Shown here piece after piece: positions 16,974 through 24,148 of a DNA stretch of 64,000 nt. Both the position numbers and the translations under genes were made by a program. Each line of letters opens with the position of its first letter. The stretch's first letter is position 1. Below the pieces are notes generated by a model, which worked only from the letters and a program-made list of their open reading frames with translations, was not told the origin of the DNA and did not search any database. The stretch is taken from positions 1 to 64,000 of the forward strand of contig CADCBQ010000017.1 in the NCBI GenBank assembly GCA_902799745.1. Direction: 5' to 3'. This stretch comes from Fibrobacter succinogenes. Lineage in GTDB: Bacteria > Fibrobacterota > Fibrobacteria > Fibrobacterales > Fibrobacteraceae.

Positions 16974-17779
16974 TAGGTGTGTTCGATTCGGGCTTTGGTG
17001 GACTTACCATTCTCAGAAACCTGCAGAAGGCGCTCCCGCAGTACGACTACCTTTACTTGGGCGATAACGCTCGCGCTCCTTATGGCTCGCGCACGTTCGA
17101 AACAATTTTCCGCTATACGCTGCAGGCGGTTCGCGAACTGTTCAGCCGCGGCTGCCCTTTGGTGATTCTTGCTTGCAATACGGCGTCGGCGAAGGCGCTC
17201 CGTAGCATTCAGCAGGATGTTCTGCCGTATGAATTCCCGGACAAGCGCGTGCTCGGCATTGTGCGACCCACCGCCGAAGAAATCGGCAAGTTCAGCAAGT
17301 CGGGGCATATCGGCATTTTCGGGACGGCGGGTACGGTTTCGTCGGGCAGCTATCTGATTGAAATCAACCATTTTTACCCCGAGCTGCACGTGACTCAGCA
17401 TGCTTGCCCCATGTGGGTGCCGCTGGTCGAATATGGCGAAAGGGAATCCGAAGGAGCCCGATTCTTTGTCAAGAAGGATGTGGACGCCCTGCTTGCCCAA
17501 GATCCGGATATCGATACGGTCTTGCTCGCCTGTACCCATTACCCGCTCTTGGAGGGGGCAATCCGTGCCGCTCTCCCCGAAAAGGTGAGGTTGGTGTTTC
17601 AGGGGGATATCGTGTCCGAAAAGACGGTGGACTACCTGAAGCGTCATCCCGAGATGGATGCCCGCCTTACAAAAAATGGAAAAACCCGTTTTTTGACCAC
17701 CGATACCGCGAAATTCTTCGAAAAAGGGGCATCGCTCTTTGGAATGACCGGTTTTTCGGCCGAGTCAGTTACCTTTTAG
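16970..17779 (+). CDS. murI: Glutamate racemase
   Basis: 269 aa, standard length, with a GTG start in a GTGA overlap with the preceding stop. The N-terminus has GVFDSGFGGLTILRNL and DNARAPYGSR; the two catalytic Cys lie in LVILACNTASA and VLLACTHYPLLE. It converts L-glutamate to D-glutamate for peptidoglycan synthesis in the cytoplasm. The overlap implies translational coupling to the helicase-acyltransferase gene. Confidence 0.96.
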   Translation: MIGVFDSGFGGLTILRNLQKALPQYDYLYLGDNARAPYGSRTFETIFRYTLQAVRELFSRGCPLVILACNTASAKALRSIQQDVLPYEFPDKRVLGIVRPTAEEIGKFSKSGHIGIFGTAGTVSSGSYLIEINHFYPELHVTQHACPMWVPLVEYGERESEGARFFVKKDVDALLAQDPDIDTVLLACTHYPLLEGAIRAALPEKVRLVFQGDIVSEKTVDYLKRHPEMDARLTKNGKTRFLTTDTAKFFEKGASLFGMTGFSAESVTF

Positions 17780-17858
17780 CTTATAAATTTGTATCTTGCA
17801 TATTGAAAATAAGCAACGGACTGCCATAAGTAGTCCGATTGTAAGATTTATATAAAAA

Positions 17859-17889
17859 GGGGACCCCGGACCAAAAATTCGGGGTTCCC
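17859..17889 (+). promoter_or_regulatory. Hairpin in the leader of the 17920 gene
   Basis: GGACCCCGGA can pair with TTCGGGGTTCC around CCAAAAA, 30 nt before the ATG at 17920. There is no T-run after it, so it is not a standard terminator. It may stabilise the mRNA or be a control site. Confidence 0.35.
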
Positions 17890-17919
17890 AAAGTTTAACC
17901 TAACTAGAGTGGATGACAA

Positions 17920-18558
17920 ATGCCTAAAACACAGATCAATCTCGAAGGTTGGCAGGATTACCGCGGCAACGCTGCCGGTAGCTTGCTCTACGTCGAAACC
18001 AGCCACCAGTCCGAAATGCCGGTCCGCGACCAGCTCAACGAAAACGGCAAGGGTTTCCTCTATGAACCCAACTACGAAACCAGCACCTACGGTTTGATGA
18101 GCTGCTACAACGTGAAGGCGATTAATGCAATCCTCAAGGCAAAGAGCCGCTACATTCTGTTCGGCACCCGCTACGAAGGCCTGAGCGATTCTGAACTCCG
18201 CAACAAGTACCTGATTATGGGTTACATGCGCATCGATAAGATCAAAGATGTGCGTACCCGCCACATCCAGCGCTACATGGCTAATCCGGAACTCCAGGAA
18301 CCAGAATGCATGCAGATGGAACACAACTGGGCTGTCTATGGCCCGATGCGCTTTGTGTCCATGAACGACGCCTTTGTGGTGACCGACGAAATCCTCAAGG
18401 AATGGGGCTATCGCGGACACGCAAGCCGTCAGCTCAAGGCCGTGTTCAAGAAGGAACATCTGGAACAGATTCTTTCTTACCTTGATTCCAAGGACGACAT
18501 GATCGACGAATACATCGCAACGGTCGACGAATACAAGGAAGCTCTCGAAGAAGGCTAA
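17920..18558 (+). CDS. Conserved-looking protein of unknown function, probably highly expressed
   Basis: 212 aa, no signal peptide or membrane segment, mixed alpha/beta with an acidic helical C-terminus. I do not recognise the family. A stretch around residues 80-115 (SRYILFGTRYEG, then KYLIMGYMRIDKIKDV) is reminiscent of PUA/EVE-like small beta-barrels, but this is only an impression. Codon use is strongly biased to C-ending optimal codons like the ribosomal genes here, suggesting abundant expression. Monocistronic, with a hairpin in its leader and a strong terminator at 18578-18609. Confidence 0.75.
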   Translation: MPKTQINLEGWQDYRGNAAGSLLYVETSHQSEMPVRDQLNENGKGFLYEPNYETSTYGLMSCYNVKAINAILKAKSRYILFGTRYEGLSDSELRNKYLIMGYMRIDKIKDVRTRHIQRYMANPELQEPECMQMEHNWAVYGPMRFVSMNDAFVVTDEILKEWGYRGHASRQLKAVFKKEHLEQILSYLDSKDDMIDEYIATVDEYKEALEEG

Positions 18559-18577
18559 TTGAGTTGCTGAAGCAACA

Positions 18578-18609
18578 AAAAAAAGGCGGGCTAAAGCCCG
18601 CTTTTTTTG
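18578..18609 (+). terminator. Intrinsic terminator of the 17920 gene
   Basis: GGCGGGCT-AAA-AGCCCGC(T) hairpin, preceded by an A-run and followed by seven Ts. Confidence 0.9.
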
Positions 18610-18611
18610 TT

Positions 18612-18684
18612 ATGTGGAATGAGGAATGTGGGATGTGAGATGAGCTGTTTTAGAGTTTCATCTCACATCAATCATTTCACATTA
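18612..18684. repeat. Imperfect heptad tract and inverted copy 3' of the GH30 gene
   Basis: Four to five ATGtgga/ATGtgag-type 7-mers at 18612-18645 face a reverse-complement tract (TCATCTCACATCAATCA...) at 18658-18684, able to form a long imperfect hairpin that reaches the GH30 stop codon. Confidence 0.5.
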
Positions 18685-20793
18685 TTTCTTGATGGCCTTT
18701 ACGGTCGAGGACTTGGTCTTCATGAGGTACATACCCTGGCGGAGGTCAAGGCGGAGCGTTCCGTCAGCATTGAGGGCTTGACCCTTGATGCCGCTCCATA
18801 CGAGGTTTCCGTTCAGGTCGAAGACTTTCGCCGGGGCGAAGCGGTCATTGACGGCGAACTTCGGAGCCTTTGCGATACCGGACGAGGTGCAGCCCGTAGC
18901 GACAATCTTTGCGATGTAGATTCCGGTAGCGTCGCTGTTGAAGTGCAGGGCGGTAGAGCCGTTGTCGCCTTCTTTTTCAAGATCCACCGTGGTTTCGCTC
19001 CAGGTGTTTGCGGCGGCGGTACGGCCATACTGGTAGTCAACCCAGCTGCCACCGTTTGCGGCACCCACATTCACGTAAGCATTGGAATTGTCCTGGCTGC
19101 GCATGGTAATCACCAGTTCGGAGCAGCTTGCCAGTGCGGCGGCGCCTTCTTCGCTGATGTTCACGAGCTGGCTCTTGTAGCCGCATTCAGCCTGTTCGCA
19201 ACCGGCGAGCGGTACGCTTACATAACCTGTAATGCCGTCGAGTTCGCCGGCTTCGTAAGTCACGGCGCCGAGGTCGTCGCTCATGGTCTGCCAGGTGGAA
19301 ACATCGTTAGTGGTGGAGTAGTCAAGAATCACAACGTCTGCTGCCGGGACAATGACCGGTTCAGTGTAGTTCGGGTCGGTGGTTTCGTCTTGGCAGGCGG
19401 CGACGGTCGAGGCGGCGGCCGTCTTGGTAAGAACGAGTGTCGTTACCGAGCGGGCCGGGAGCATGTAGCAGCTGGCAATGGTGATGTTCTTGCTCTTGAA
19501 GCCATTTTCCTTGGACTGCACGGCGGTTGCGACGTTCATGCCGCTGATTGCCGGAGCGTCAAGCTTGATGGCGGTCTTGCCGGTGTTGATGACAACCACG
19601 GAAACGGAGTCGCCAGAGGCGCTTGCGAATGCAACTGTTTTGAGTGCGCTCTCGGTGGTGGTCGCGGAGATGGCCTTCCAGCCCGGATTTACGAACTTGG
19701 AGTAATGACGCATGGCGTGGTATTCAGGGCCGATGACGATTTCGTCTTTCTTGCAGCTGCCCCAGCCTTCGGTGCAAACGCCGATGAGCTGACCGGTGCC
19801 GTTACCCCAGAAGAGTTCCCAAGCGATATAGCCGCCGAGCTGGCCATCGGTAAAGCCGACCTGCATAATGTGGGCAAGGCCCACCATGTCTTCTTCGCGG
19901 GTCTTGTCGAGCATGTTGCAGAATTCGGTCATGATAATCGGTTTGCCCTTGCCGCCGTAAGTAGAACCGATCGCCTTCATGGACTTACGGAAGTTTTCGG
20001 GAGCGAGATAGTTGTTGCCGGAGTTGTCGTTACCATCGCCTGCGTGATACAGGTGGTAGGCGTAACCGTCCAGCTTGCTGTCGTCCAGTTCCTTGGCGTA
20101 CTTTTCAAAGTTGCTGTAGCCGATGCCGAGCGGTTCCGGTCCGAGAATCTTGGTGGTGCCCTTCACGGCGTCATAAACGGCGTTCAAGGCTTCTTTGTAA
20201 CCAGCCAGTTCGCTTGTTTCGGTGGGCTCGAAGAGGGTTTCTTCGTAGTCGGCATTCATGTCCGGTTCGTTCTGAATGCTGATGTAGTCGGGCGTAATGC
20301 CGGCTGCCTTGTAGGTCTCGATGCTCTTTTTCCACCAATTGGCGAAGTCTGTGTATGCGTAAGAACCGTAGGCGTCGCCGCTGACCTTTTTCAGAGAGTT
20401 GTCGGACTTGCTAGAGCCTGCGCTACCGTTCACGCTGCCGCTCGGCTTGAGGCTGCCCGGAGCGGACCAGCTAGACATTTCAATTTTGACGTGGTCGCCG
20501 AGGCGCTGCTTGGCGGCTTGCACGATGGCAATGTCATCTTGGCTTACCTTGGCTGTGTCTGCCTGGAGCCAGTTGCCCACGCGCAAAAGCGAAAGGTTGA
20601 GGCCGGTAAAAGCGGTGTCAAAAAGTGCTTGCTTGTTTTGATCGGCAAGTGCTGTAATCCAACTCTGGTAATAAACAGAGCCGCCACCGAAACCGACAAT
20701 TTCTTGTTTGGTTGCAGTCGGGTCGACGGTAATAGTGGCAGCGGAAGCGATTGTGGCTGCAGCGAGGGCTGCAGTAGAAAGTTTTTTCATCAT
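18682..20793 (-). CDS. Secreted GH30 glycoside hydrolase (xylanase-like) with C-terminal carbohydrate-binding and sorting regions
   Basis: 703 aa. Signal peptide MMKKLSTAALAAATIASA. The GH30 barrel covers about residues 22-420: GFGGGSVYY, LLRVGNWL, SSWSAPGSLK, the acid/base Glu in ISIQNEPDM and the nucleophile Glu in IIMTEFCNML, followed by the beta-sandwich that GH30 enzymes carry. The motifs are closest to the subfamily acting on xylan (inference). A linker and a beta-rich domain of about 150 residues (from DVVILDYSTTND), probably carbohydrate binding, follow, then a C-terminal tail starting near FDLNGNLVWSGIKG and ending in VKAIKK, shared in style with the GH26 and GH9 enzymes here. A GGAG precedes the start. 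Monocistronic. Confidence 0.86.
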   Translation of the reverse strand: MMKKLSTAALAAATIASAATITVDPTATKQEIVGFGGGSVYYQSWITALADQNKQALFDTAFTGLNLSLLRVGNWLQADTAKVSQDDIAIVQAAKQRLGDHVKIEMSSWSAPGSLKPSGSVNGSAGSSKSDNSLKKVSGDAYGSYAYTDFANWWKKSIETYKAAGITPDYISIQNEPDMNADYEETLFEPTETSELAGYKEALNAVYDAVKGTTKILGPEPLGIGYSNFEKYAKELDDSKLDGYAYHLYHAGDGNDNSGNNYLAPENFRKSMKAIGSTYGGKGKPIIMTEFCNMLDKTREEDMVGLAHIMQVGFTDGQLGGYIAWELFWGNGTGQLIGVCTEGWGSCKKDEIVIGPEYHAMRHYSKFVNPGWKAISATTTESALKTVAFASASGDSVSVVVINTGKTAIKLDAPAISGMNVATAVQSKENGFKSKNITIASCYMLPARSVTTLVLTKTAAASTVAACQDETTDPNYTEPVIVPAADVVILDYSTTNDVSTWQTMSDDLGAVTYEAGELDGITGYVSVPLAGCEQAECGYKSQLVNISEEGAAALASCSELVITMRSQDNSNAYVNVGAANGGSWVDYQYGRTAAANTWSETTVDLEKEGDNGSTALHFNSDATGIYIAKIVATGCTSSGIAKAPKFAVNDRFAPAKVFDLNGNLVWSGIKGQALNADGTLRLDLRQGMYLMKTKSSTVKAIKK

Positions 20794-20951
20794 AACACAA
20801 CTCCAAATTTTGGTTGAAGATAGCTTTATTTTTCGGTTCTGTTCACCCTAGAATTGTAAAAAAGAAAAAGGAAAATACGGCGTGTTCATGAAGAATGCAA
20901 TTTTAGGGGTGTATTGTTCCATATTGTAAGTTTTTGGGTATATTTAGGGCG

Positions 20952-21647
20952 ATGAAAAAAGAAAAACAGAAGGCGACGGACACTGTTCCATTGAATCTTG
21001 TGACGGTGAAACATGAAACACCGTCGTCGTTTCGCCTTGATGAACCGGGAACATGGCCTGTGGTCGTGCAGTTTTTGCTGTACCCCAAAACGCTTGGGGG
21101 TGCGCGTTTTGTTCCGTTCCGACTGTTGCTTGTGATTGCGATGATTTTCTTTACCATACAGTTGATGCGCGAAGGGTACGATGCTTGGATTGCGCAGTAT
21201 TTGCATTGCCTGAATTTGCCGGTGCACGAAACGGGACACTTGGTGTTTTCAATTTTCGGAAATCGTGTGTTGCATTCGCTAGGCGGTTCGTTGTTCCAGA
21301 TTATCATGCCGCTCGTATTCTGCTTTGCGCTTTGGATTAAACCGCGCGATATTCTTGGCGCGTCGGTGGCGCTTTGGTGGGCATTTGAAAACTTTATTGA
21401 CGTGGCCGTCTATATTGAAGATGCTTTGCCTATGAAACTGATGCTGATTAGCGGTGGTACGGGAGCCGAGGCTCCGTATGGTTTTCATGACTGGAATTTT
21501 ATTCTGTCAGAAATGGGATTGTTGCTCAAGTACGATACGATTGCAAACGCCGTGTATGCCGCGGGCTATGCGGGAATGTGGCTTTGCGTGCTGTGGGGTG
21601 GCTGGAGCCTATTTTACTACTGGTTTTACCAGCGAAATGTTGACTAG
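20952..21647 (+). CDS. Integral membrane protein with HETGH metallopeptidase-like motif
   Basis: 231 aa from the ATG at 20952 (a TTG at 20934 is an alternative). A charged N-terminal about 55 residues precedes four or five hydrophobic segments. In the second membrane region LPVHETGHLVFSIFGN contains HExxH, as in zinc site-2 (M50-like) peptidases and their inactive relatives, followed by GGSLFQIIMPL. A later HDWNFILSEMGLL could supply a third ligand, but the classical NPDG motif is not seen. So either a divergent membrane peptidase or a non-peptidase relative. A TATATT box ends 7 nt before the ATG and no Shine-Dalgarno is visible. Its stop overlaps the convergent nth stop. Confidence 0.65.
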   Translation: MKKEKQKATDTVPLNLVTVKHETPSSFRLDEPGTWPVVVQFLLYPKTLGGARFVPFRLLLVIAMIFFTIQLMREGYDAWIAQYLHCLNLPVHETGHLVFSIFGNRVLHSLGGSLFQIIMPLVFCFALWIKPRDILGASVALWWAFENFIDVAVYIEDALPMKLMLISGGTGAEAPYGFHDWNFILSEMGLLLKYDTIANAVYAAGYAGMWLCVLWGGWSLFYYWFYQRNVD

Positions 21648-22258
21648 ATTTTGCTGCAGATAGGGCAGTTTTCAGGCTTGTGCCCGAGGGCCTTGCAGTA
21701 AGTGCGCCCGAACAGAATGATTTGAAGGTGACGCTTTTCCCATTCATTTTCGGGGAAGATTTTCTTGAGGTCTTTTTCGGTTTGTTCAACTGAAGATCCG
21801 TCGGAAAGTCCCCAGCGCTTGGCGAGGCGGTGAATGTGCGTGTCCACCGGGAAGGCGGGAATCTTGAACGCATGAATCATCATGACGCTGGCTGTCTTGT
21901 GGCCCACGCCGGGGAGTGCTTCAAGTTCTTCGAAGGTTTGCGGAACTACGCTGTTATGTTTTTCGACAAGAATCTTGGACAGATTGAAAATGTTCTTGCC
22001 CTTGGTAGTCGAAAGGCCGCAGGGCTTGATGATTTCGGTGATTTTATCGACGCCGAGTTTCACCATATCTTTGGGCGTTTTGGCTTTCTTGTAAAGTTCC
22101 TTGGTCACCTGGTTTACGCGGAGGTCGGTGCATTGCGCACTCAACACGACTGCGACCAGGAGCGTGTAAGGATCAGAGTAATCAAGCGGAATCGGCGGGT
22201 CGGGAAGCAACTCGTCGAGTGTCTCGCTGATGAATTTTATCTTATCAGCTTTTTTCAC
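21644..22258 (-). CDS. nth: Endonuclease III (DNA glycosylase/AP lyase)
   Basis: 204 aa with a GTG start. The helix-hairpin-helix motif LEALPGVGHKTASVMM contains the catalytic Lys and PVDTHIHRLAKRWGL the catalytic Asp. It removes oxidised pyrimidines and cuts at abasic sites. The C-terminal cluster region reads YCKALGHKPENCPICSKI and then ends: three Cys with C-x9-C-x2-C spacing and no fourth Cys, unlike the classical C-x6-C-x2-C-x5-C. A repeat element sits in the spacer upstream, between it and cysE. Confidence 0.93.
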   Translation of the reverse strand: MKKADKIKFISETLDELLPDPPIPLDYSDPYTLLVAVVLSAQCTDLRVNQVTKELYKKAKTPKDMVKLGVDKITEIIKPCGLSTTKGKNIFNLSKILVEKHNSVVPQTFEELEALPGVGHKTASVMMIHAFKIPAFPVDTHIHRLAKRWGLSDGSSVEQTEKDLKKIFPENEWEKRHLQIILFGRTYCKALGHKPENCPICSKI

Positions 22259-22261
22259 TTA

Positions 22262-22312
22262 GAAAATCTCTCGTCTTTCGTCTGTAGGCGCTTGCGCCGT
22301 TCTTTTGTCTAT
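22262..22312 (-). repeat. Dispersed repeat element copy (heptad/hairpin family)
   Basis: Read on the minus strand: AGAC-AAAAGAACG, then the hairpin GGCGC-AA-GCGCC, then TACAGACGAAAGACGAGAGA. It matches elements at 35090-35133 and 51261-51309 in order and sequence. It fills the nth-cysE spacer. Confidence 0.65.
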
Positions 22313-23101
22313 TTATTCACAGTCGCGCGTGAAGTCTTGCTGCATGTTGAAGCTAGGCATTTCATCGTCCGGATGGCCGACTTCGACGGCGGGGACGCCA
22401 GCGTAAGTCGTATGCGGCGGAACGTCTGTCACGACTACGGCGCCTGCACCAATCTTGGCACCATCGCCAATGTGAATGTTGCCGAGCAACTGAGCGTGCG
22501 CACCGAGCATCACACCATTACCGATTTTCGGGTGACGGTCGCCGGTTTCCTTACCGGTACCACCGAGGGTCACGCCATGCAAGAAACTCACGTTGTTGCC
22601 GACCACGGCGGTTTCGCCAATCACAATGTTGGTGGCGTGGTCAATCAAGAGACCATGACCGATTTTGGCTGCCGGGTGAAAGTCCATGCCGAACTTGCGG
22701 CTCACAATGCTCTGGATCATCTTGGCCGGGAATGAACGGCCTTCAAGCCACAAGGCGTGTGCGGCGCGATAGGCCTGCAAACCCTGGAATCCCTTGAAGA
22801 ACAGGAGTGGTTCCAAGTAGCTGGTGCAAGCGGGGTCGCGAAGGACGGTTGCATGCAAGTCCTTACATGCGCAAATTAAAAGTTCGGGGTATTTCAAATA
22901 AAGAATGTCGAACATCTTTTCGAGCTCGGCGCGGTCCATGACTTCGCCTGCGAGCTGACATGACAGCGTAACCGAAAGCATCGCGGCAAAGTCCTTACAG
23001 TTCAGGACCTGCTCGGTGAGCATGAGTACCGAAAGCGGTTCGTCGTGAACCAACTTCTCGGCTTCTTTTCGGATCGCTTGTTCTATTTCTTCGATGTTCA
23101 T
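22313..23101 (-). CDS. cysE: Serine O-acetyltransferase
   Basis: 262 aa. An alpha-helical N-terminal domain is followed by a left-handed beta-helix of hexapeptide repeats (IGHGLLIDHATNIVIGETAVVG, NNVSFLHGVTLGG, HPKIGNGVMLGAHAQLLGNI, IGAGAVVVTDVPPH). It makes O-acetylserine, the first step of cysteine synthesis. The active-site Asp-His of the family are present (PAAKIGHG and FLHGVTLGG regions). The ATG overlaps the upstream stop in an ATGA, so it is translationally coupled to the unknown membrane protein before it. Confidence 0.95.
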   Translation of the reverse strand: MNIEEIEQAIRKEAEKLVHDEPLSVLMLTEQVLNCKDFAAMLSVTLSCQLAGEVMDRAELEKMFDILYLKYPELLICACKDLHATVLRDPACTSYLEPLLFFKGFQGLQAYRAAHALWLEGRSFPAKMIQSIVSRKFGMDFHPAAKIGHGLLIDHATNIVIGETAVVGNNVSFLHGVTLGGTGKETGDRHPKIGNGVMLGAHAQLLGNIHIGDGAKIGAGAVVVTDVPPHTTYAGVPAVEVGHPDDEMPSFNMQQDFTRDCE

Positions 23102-23601
23102 TTTTTGGCCTTGTCTTTCGCGTCGTCTTCGTCATCCAAAGTGGGAATTACCTTGTTTTCACGGCACAGATTTTCTTCGCGAATTTTGAAGGTGAAGTCG
23201 ACGAGGTTATTTTCAAACATTTTCTGGTAGGGCTTTTTCTTCTGCACGCTTTCGAGGGCGCAGGTGCAATAGTTGATTCGCTGAATCAACGATTTCCCGC
23301 TGCTGGGAGTGCCTTTGCCAAAGACACATTCGTGCATAATGGCATATTCCATGGCTCGGTCATAGCGGAACTTGCATTTGTTCGGCATGTCGGGCTGGGC
23401 CGCCACGCGTTCGATAATGCCTTCGTTTGGAATGCTTGTGAAGACGCTACATGTAATGAATCCCGCGATAAAGAATAGCAGGCATACGCTGAGGTTGATC
23501 AAGAACCGCTTGCCGCGACCAATCTTGTTGTAGCTGCGTTCTACCGCTTCGAAGGCTTGGGTGGCATGGAGTCGGACGTCATCTAAATCGTTGTTTGCCA
23601 T
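23098..23601 (-). CDS. Single-pass membrane protein of unknown function
   Basis: 167 aa. A cytoplasmic-type N-terminus of about 33 residues, one transmembrane segment (FLINLSVCLLFFIAGFITC) and an outer or periplasmic domain with five Cys (KCKFRYDRA, HECVFG, NYCTCALE and EENLCREN), probably disulfide-bonded. It ends in an acidic and then lysine-rich tail. Family not recognised. It lies between hpt (TAA directly followed by its ATG, with AGGAG upstream) and cysE (4-nt overlap), so it is part of that operon. Confidence 0.75.
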   Translation of the reverse strand: MANNDLDDVRLHATQAFEAVERSYNKIGRGKRFLINLSVCLLFFIAGFITCSVFTSIPNEGIIERVAAQPDMPNKCKFRYDRAMEYAIMHECVFGKGTPSSGKSLIQRINYCTCALESVQKKKPYQKMFENNLVDFTFKIREENLCRENKVIPTLDDEDDAKDKAKK

Positions 23602-24147
23602 TTAGTTGGTCTCCTGTAGTGTCCAGATGTCCGGTAGGAATCGGTAATCGTTTGCGTAATCGAGCCCGTAACCTACCACGAATTCGTTTGCTATTTCAAA
23701 ACCTACAAAATCTGCCGTGATGTCTACTTCGCGACGCTCCTGTTTGTTCAGTAAAACGCAGGTGCGAACCTCTTGGGAGCCGGCATCCTTGAGCATTTCG
23801 CAGAGCCCGAGCAGGGTGGTTCCCGTGTCGGCGATGTCGTCGACCATCAGAATCCTTTTTCCGCGCAGGTCGATTTTTTCAAGCCCGCGAACCTGGAGCT
23901 TGCCGCTAGATTCCGTGGAATCGCCATAGCTTGACGCCTTGATGAAGGCAATCTTTTTCTGGGGCGCTTTGGCGCCTTCGGCCTTGGCGAGTTCGCGAGT
24001 CAAGTCGGCGGTAAACATGTAGGCGCCGGTGAGCGCCGAAATCAGGATGTCGTAATCGTAGACGGCGACGATTTCGCGGGCAAGTGTTGTTACTCGTTCG
24101 CGAATTTCGTTTGCACTAATCAACGGCTTTTCGGACATCCTGTACAT
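23602..24147 (-). CDS. hpt: Hypoxanthine phosphoribosyltransferase
   Basis: 181 aa. The PRPP-binding loop is KRILMVDDIADTGTTL, with the earlier flexible loop FIKASSYGDST and the C-terminal base-binding region FVGFEIANEFVVGYGLDYANDYR. It salvages hypoxanthine/guanine to IMP/GMP. The start at 24147 follows GAGG in the end of the GH57 gene, one base after its stop; 24138 is a second possible Met. Confidence 0.94.
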   Translation of the reverse strand: MYRMSEKPLISANEIRERVTTLAREIVAVYDYDILISALTGAYMFTADLTRELAKAEGAKAPQKKIAFIKASSYGDSTESSGKLQVRGLEKIDLRGKRILMVDDIADTGTTLLGLCEMLKDAGSQEVRTCVLLNKQERREVDITADFVGFEIANEFVVGYGLDYANDYRFLPDIWTLQETN

Positions 24148-24148
24148 G

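Noticed and set aside
18607..20817. 736-codon open frame on the plus strand
   Set aside because: Antisense shadow of the GH30 gene. The strong third-base C/G bias of the real gene keeps the opposite frame open; the product has no domain character.
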